NCBI GenBank assembly: GCA_038049695.1 | Contig: CP142461.1 | Location: 29,643,001 to 29,707,000 of the forward strand | Reading direction: 5' to 3' | DNA: 64,000 nt | Origin: Cinnamomum chago | Taxonomy: Eukaryota; Streptophyta; Magnoliopsida; Laurales; Lauraceae | Shown here: positions 59,371 through 64,000 of the stretch, in pieces | Layout of the letters: each line of letters opens with the position of its first letter | Position numbering within the stretch: the stretch's first letter is position 1 | The notes under the pieces: generated by a model | Told to the model about the DNA's origin: nothing | Database searches by the model: none | Seen by the model: the letters and a program-made list of their open reading frames with translations, nothing else | Program-made: the position numbers and the translations under genes

Positions 59371-60390
59371 GGGCACGTTTGGTAAAAGTCTTCTCCGTGG
59401 ATTCCTCGGCACTTTTCCGTCATTTTGTGGAAATACCACGTTTGGCTACATCTGGATGAAGTATAGAGGACGTCCCCTTTCCACTAAAGCAAGGTTATGC
59501 TCAGTCAGACCACCCCCCATCGGACTTACAGAATCGTCAAAGGCACTGAAACGCGGAGCTACAGTAACACGAGCGGTAATTGTGGACAGATCCGTTTTTT
59601 TTTTATTTTCTCATTTATATGGGTCATAAAATCACAATCCAAACCGATCATCCTCTTAACATGGCCAAACACGGCTACTTGATCAAATATCAGCCGTTGA
59701 TTTCTGATAGATTTTGAGATATTTACAAAAACATCTAGACCGTTGGACGATGATTTCTGGAATTATGTGGGGCCCATTTGTGAAATCCAAACCGTCCAAT
59801 CTCTTCAAAATGCCTAAAACGGCTATGGGTCCAAATTTGGAAGCCTGATTCATCATGAATCATGAGAAATTGGCCAAAAATTATAGACCGTTGATTTCAC
59901 ACAATGCAAAAAAAGTGATGAAAAACAGTGTTTTTTTTTTTTCAATTTCTTGGTTCCTGTGGGGCCCATAATCATGATCTAAACCGTGAGATGTCTCGGT
60001 AAAGTCAAAAAGGGCTAGTTGATCAAATTTCAACCGTTGATCATGTCTAGATATCGAGATTTTTGCAAAAACGTCCAGATTCTAAAATATTATTTGTGTA
60101 TTTTTGTGGGATCCCTTCGCACGATCCGAACCGTTCAAATGCTCTAGATGGCCAAAAATGACTGTGAGTAAAAAGTGGAGGTCATGATTCTTCATGGATC
60201 TTGTTTTATTTTCAAAAAACTTACAACTATTGGATCCTGTATTCCACTACTGGTGGAATCCTCTTTCTATGCCAAACCTGGATCTCTCCTTACAAATCCT
60301 ACATGAGGATATCTTTATTCTTAGGGATGGAGGGAATCCTCTAAATAGAGGATTCCTCCCCGAAGCATGGACCGTTGCCAAACGTGCCCC
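59371..60390. mobile_element. PIF/Harbinger-like non-autonomous element, copy 2
   Basis: 1020 bp between TTA duplications (59368-59370 and 60391-60393). Left end GGGCACGTTTGGTAAAAGTC, right end read inward GGGGCACGTTTGGCAACGGT. Its right end continues like the left end of the copy at 27242 (GAGGAATCCTCTATTTAGAG versus GAGGAATCCTCTGTTTAGAG), so the two are in opposite orientation. Inside are four diverged tandem units, marked by GTGGGGCCCAT-like words near 59617, 59770, 59961 and 60108, each followed by a TCCAAACCGT-like phrase. No transposase. Confidence 0.78.
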
Positions 60391-60393
60391 TTA

Positions 60394-62000
60394 ATGGAAG
60401 TAGTGGTCTATCAGCAAAAGGCCCATCATCAACTCTATAATCTGGATCACAGTGATCCACAAGCCTCACCTGTATATCCTATTATACCAAATGCCTAATG
60501 GTACTTTCTCATCAAAGACATACAAAATCTTACTTCAATGGCAAGGCAATAAAGCCATGTGAGTAGGTCCCCACCCTGACAAGATCAAAACATTGGCCTA
60601 AAGCAACCCTAAAAAGGCCAAAGCCCTTGTAGTCTTTCTTGAGCACACAGATTGGTAACTTTCAGAATTTGCAAGAAAAATGCAAAATATTCCTAGGCAT
60701 CATTTTCAGTTAGGCTGTCAGTGCACCATTGTCTCCTCCTACAAGTGGATGTGTACTGATTTATGTGCATGGTCCACCCTGTTGGGCTCACCTGAAAGCT
60801 TCCTAATCATTGGGTGATTGGTGGGTGGTCCCCCCTAATGGGTTTAAGTTTTATGGTTTAATAACTATACAACTTTTTAAGTTTAATCCAATGATAAATG
60901 TGCTTTGAATGAGTGTCAATTAAGTCGTGCCGATTTGGATTAGAAGAGGTTATGCAACTAGCCAAAGGTAGTAAGTGCACCCGGGACGTGGGTGTGTAAG
61001 AGTGCGCAAGTTTGAACCCTAAAAATAAAAATATATTTTAGTGAATAGTCCACATCCGAGTTGCAGCTTATATGTGTAAGATATGAGTCATGTAGTCGAG
61101 TCCAATTTGGCCCATTTAAGAATCGGGTAGTTTCAATTACAAAAATGAACAGACAAGGGGAAAGGATGAACAAGCAGCAAACAAGAGAAGACAGAAACGA
61201 AAACAAGCAAAAAAAGGCCTCAAGACTTCCAACCAGCTGACAAGGTGATTAGATAAACTTAAAAAACTGGTCTCCATCACTTTCAGAATCCCTGTTAAGA
61301 TTATGATTTAGATTGAGATTCAGGTTGTTAACATTCGAATGCAGTAGGAGGCAAGTAGTCATCAAAGGTGGTAAAACTCTGGGCAGTCCATTTTTGATAG
61401 ATGATAAGCAATCCTATTTTGAGATCTTCTGCAGTGGCTAATCAATCTCCCATCCCTGAAATGCTTTGTGATGATGCAGCAGTTTCCACATATAGATGTG
61501 TGACATATTATCATTGTTGGCTCTGCAAAATTCAGGTGGTTACGAGTCTGGGTCCAAATAGGGAAATCCTCAGCAAGTTCATGTGTCACCTCTGATTGGT
61601 TCAAATAGGTTTTTCTATTTGGTTCTAACAGTAGATCCAGATGTAGTGGATCCTAATTCCTAGCTCATTGATGGGTCCTCGCTTGTCCATGCAGACATAT
61701 TAGAAAACGCTAGCCGGACACGAATTAGGGCTCACACCCCTAAATATAGATTAAAAAACTTACTCAACCCGTGTAACCTTGCCACCCAAGGGTTACTAGT
61801 GTTTTCTTTTAATTTATCAGCAGTAAGACATATATTAAAATTATTGAAAGAGGGGAGCACGTGGGCTTTGACGCACATATATATTATAAATACGATAGAG
61901 ATACGTCATGGATATTCGAAAGACACGAGTTTTACCTATAAAAAAATTGAAGCATCGGATACAATTGACACTTGTATGATTTGACATATTTGTGCACGCA
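60394..62000. other. Intergenic, no gene
   Basis: AT-rich, with no supported gene, RNA or clear element. Short frames on both strands have no recognisable product. Confidence 0.5.
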
Positions 62001-62002
62001 GG

Positions 62003-62460
62003 TAATTTCTTCAGCTAACCATTCGTATCAAAATCTCGAGGCATTATTAGAGACGATATAAATACTTTTCAATATTTCCCCACAATGGAGCCCACTCCTC
62101 AACACTCCCTCTCAAGTGGAACTTAGTTGATTCACTTTTGACGACATACATTTATTTTTGAACTATTAGTAAAGGCTGCATAAATACTTTTCAATACTCC
62201 TTCTTATCCCCCTCGGGTGAAGATCACTCCTCAAAACTCTCCCTCAGGTGGAATCCGGTCGGCGCAATATTGGTAACACACCTTTTCTTTTTCTTAGTGC
62301 AGAATCATTCTTTCTGGGATTCGAACTCGCGACCGGTTGGTTCTGATATCATTTTAAATTTTTTCAACTAACCATTCTTATAAAAAATCTTGAATCATTA
62401 ATAAATGTAGGGAGGATACTTTTCAATATTTTTGCTCGAGAGTGAAGTCCACTCCTTAAC
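62003..62460 (-). repeat. Triplicated repeat block with tRNA-like motif
   Basis: Three diverged copies of a unit marked by ATACTTTTCAATAT (62060, 62182, 62416), accompanied by CACTCCTCAA-type and CTCCCTC-AGTGG-type phrases. Read on the minus strand, a TGATATCAGAACC stretch (like the site that pairs with initiator tRNA-Met) is followed by GGTCGCGAGTTCGAATCCC, a B-box-like sequence. It may be the remains of a tRNA-derived SINE or of an LTR element's end; I cannot decide. Confidence 0.45.
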
Positions 62461-63000
62461 AAGCCATATTTCCTCTTTTATGGCATCCATTTCGCATTTA
62501 ACAGAAAACATGGATTTCTCCCCTAATGAAAATCCAATGCAAAACCACCCTTTTTCACCGCATCCATACAAACATCGCGAGAAATGATGTCGGAGAATCT
62601 AACAACACTATATTGACAACTCCTCCTTATAGCATCGATATCGGATGCAATACAAACGCGACCTAATGAGATGGAGGAGACTTCACGCACACGTTTTCAA
62701 ACCATAGATTTACACCCTGGGACCCACGTTTCAACGGCCCATAGTCAACCTTCCACTAGCGTGGGACATGCTCCATCAGCATTCAACGTGTCGCCACCTA
62801 AAGTCAAGTCACCTAAAAAGTAAAAACAGACAATGGCGGTCAGTTTTAGCGCGTGTAAAAAGTAATACTGCAAAAAGACAAACAACGAAAGTACCCCGGA
62901 AACCCCTCAAATGTCTCTAAAAAAAGGTAAAAAGTCCTCTGCTGCTGCAGCTGCAGCGAATCTCTGAGGCTCTGAGTCAGTCAGCAAGTCTACTTTCTTC

Positions 63001-63108
63001 TCTTTTCCTATCTCTCTCTCTCAGCTCTCTCTCTTTCTCCTTCTCCTGCGGATTCTCTCTCTCTCTCTCTCTCTCTCTCGCTATCCAAAACCCTAGATTT
63101 AGGGTTTT
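63001..63108 (+). promoter_or_regulatory. CT-rich leader and inverted telo box before Di19
   Basis: A (TC)n-rich stretch (63010-63079) is followed by AAACCCTAGATTTAGGGTTT (63088-63107), an inverted pair of telo-box-like words, 40 bp before the start codon. CT/GA tracts in leaders are typical binding places for plant GAGA-binding (BPC) proteins. A further (TC)n run lies just inside intron 1 (about 63222-63258). Confidence 0.5.
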
Positions 63109-63148
63109 TGTACCAACCCAGAAATTCCACCACTCGAATCTCATTCCC

Positions 63149-63507
63149 ATGGCATCCGATCCCTGGAGCATTCGTTTGTCGTCCAAACGCCATCCGTCGG
63201 CTCTCCATTCGCGATCTGGTCAGTATCTCTCCCTCTCCCTCTCTCTCTCTCTCTCTCGAATTCGTCAATTTGGGGAAAAATCTCAAGTGGGTTGATCTCA
63301 GGCTGGTGAGTCGATTAGAAGGATTGTTGAAAGATCTCTCTTTTATTTTCGGCTGTTGATGCAGATTTGTACCTCGGTTTCGAAGAAATGGACGGTGAGG
63401 ATGATTCCCGAGCGGAATTCGCCTGTCCGTTCTGCTCCGAGGGTTTTGATATTGTGGGATTGTGCTGCCATATCGATGATGTGCATCCCGTCGAGGCGAA
63501 GAATGGG
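63149..63507 (+). CDS. DI19: Di19-type zinc-finger protein (5' part)
   Basis: Dehydration-induced 19 family: small nuclear proteins with two unusual Cys2/His2 fingers, linked to drought, salt and light responses. Exon 1 is 63149-63218 (MASDPWSIRLSSKRHPSALH) and exon 2 63365-63507, joined in frame (phase 1) with GT-AG borders. Exon 2 has SDLYLGFEEMDGEDD and the first finger CPFC...CCHIDDVH followed by PVEAKNG, as in Arabidopsis Di19. The donor after AKNG (GGG then GTATTT) matches the usual place, before the second finger (VCPVCA in relatives). The second finger and C-terminal part lie right of the window; 63508-64000 is intron with no exon seen. Confidence 0.93.
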
Positions 63508-64000
63508 GTATTTCTTTGTCTTTTTTCCCATCTGTTGTGTGATTTTAGTCTCTTCTTTGGAGGGGAATTGAAAAAAAAAAGTAGGTTTTTGTTCGTTTGG
63601 TTGCTTAAAAATTTGATCTTTTTGGTGCCTATGTGAAATAGGCTGTGTTGGGATTGCAAGGTTTAAAACTTGTCAGTTGGGGTTGTTTGGTGCGTCTGAT
63701 TAATAAGTTCGAAAGGGATTTCGCTTGTAACTTTCGGGGTGTATTTGGATTTAGCCCAAATTGGAATTGGTTTGAATGTTAGAATAGTTTGCATGGTTTT
63801 GAATTGTTTTAGCAGGAAGTAGGAATTATATCAAGTAGGGTACTGTTTTTTACTTTAAAAAAAGGAGGTAGAATACTGTTTTCTTTATTTTTCTGCCCCA
63901 TTATCAGTATTGATGAGTGGTGGCTTCATTATTTTGGAAGAAAGTGAAGGAGAATAGTAGCACACTTGGTGTCATTTCTCATCTCCTGCCAACCCCAAAG

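Overview
The window is nuclear DNA of a flowering plant. Genes are split by GT-AG introns, intergenic DNA is AT-rich and full of microsatellites, and the repeats are plant types: a Ty3/Gypsy element of the Tat kind, PIF/Harbinger-like and Mutator-like DNA transposons, and tRNA-derived SINEs. The recurrent GTGGGGCCCAC and AACCGTT-type repeat words recall magnoliids or other early-diverging angiosperms, but that is only an impression; no lineage is proven.

Four protein genes and one tRNA are host genes. From left to right: (1) the 5' half of a subfamily-I ethylene receptor, most like ERS1, on the minus strand (coding exons 2923-3828 and 785-1153, rest off the left edge); (2) a complete DEAH-box RNA helicase of the DHX37/Dhr1 type (plant DEAH13) on the minus strand, 11 coding exons from 25629 to 12613, 1354 codons; (3) a complete importin alpha on the plus strand, 10 coding exons from 33688 to 38954, 529 codons; (4) a tRNA-Thr(AGU) on the minus strand at 47255-47327; (5) the first two exons of a Di19-type zinc-finger gene on the plus strand from 63149, rest off the right edge. 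They act in different processes (ethylene sensing, small-subunit ribosome assembly, nuclear import, stress transcription) and do not form a cluster.

The space between is mobile-element territory. The DEAH13 intron at 18839-20876 holds two SINE copies, a palindrome-ended foldback element and four copies of a roughly 150-bp foldback element sitting in (TA)n tracts; related pieces lie in the ERS1 intron at the left edge. Between DEAH13 and importin alpha lie a 1.08-kb Harbinger-like element with TTA target duplications and internal tandem repeats, a SINE with a 12-bp target duplication, and a 1.9-kb Mutator-like element that carries a degenerate piece of a host BSD-domain gene (a Pack-MULE), itself inside another short terminal-inverted-repeat element. 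At 47949-59159 a nearly whole 11.2-kb Tat-lineage LTR retrotransposon lies between 5-bp duplications; its LTRs differ at about two positions, so it is very young, and it carries an antisense open-frame region and a 55-bp tandem repeat. A second copy of the Harbinger-like family lies just to its right at 59371-60390.

I found no evidence for a wholly new biochemical system. The most interesting signals are the (TA)-targeting foldback family, the Pack-MULE with the BSD fragment, the Harbinger-like family defined by both its ends and an internal tandem repeat, and the antisense region of the young Tat element.
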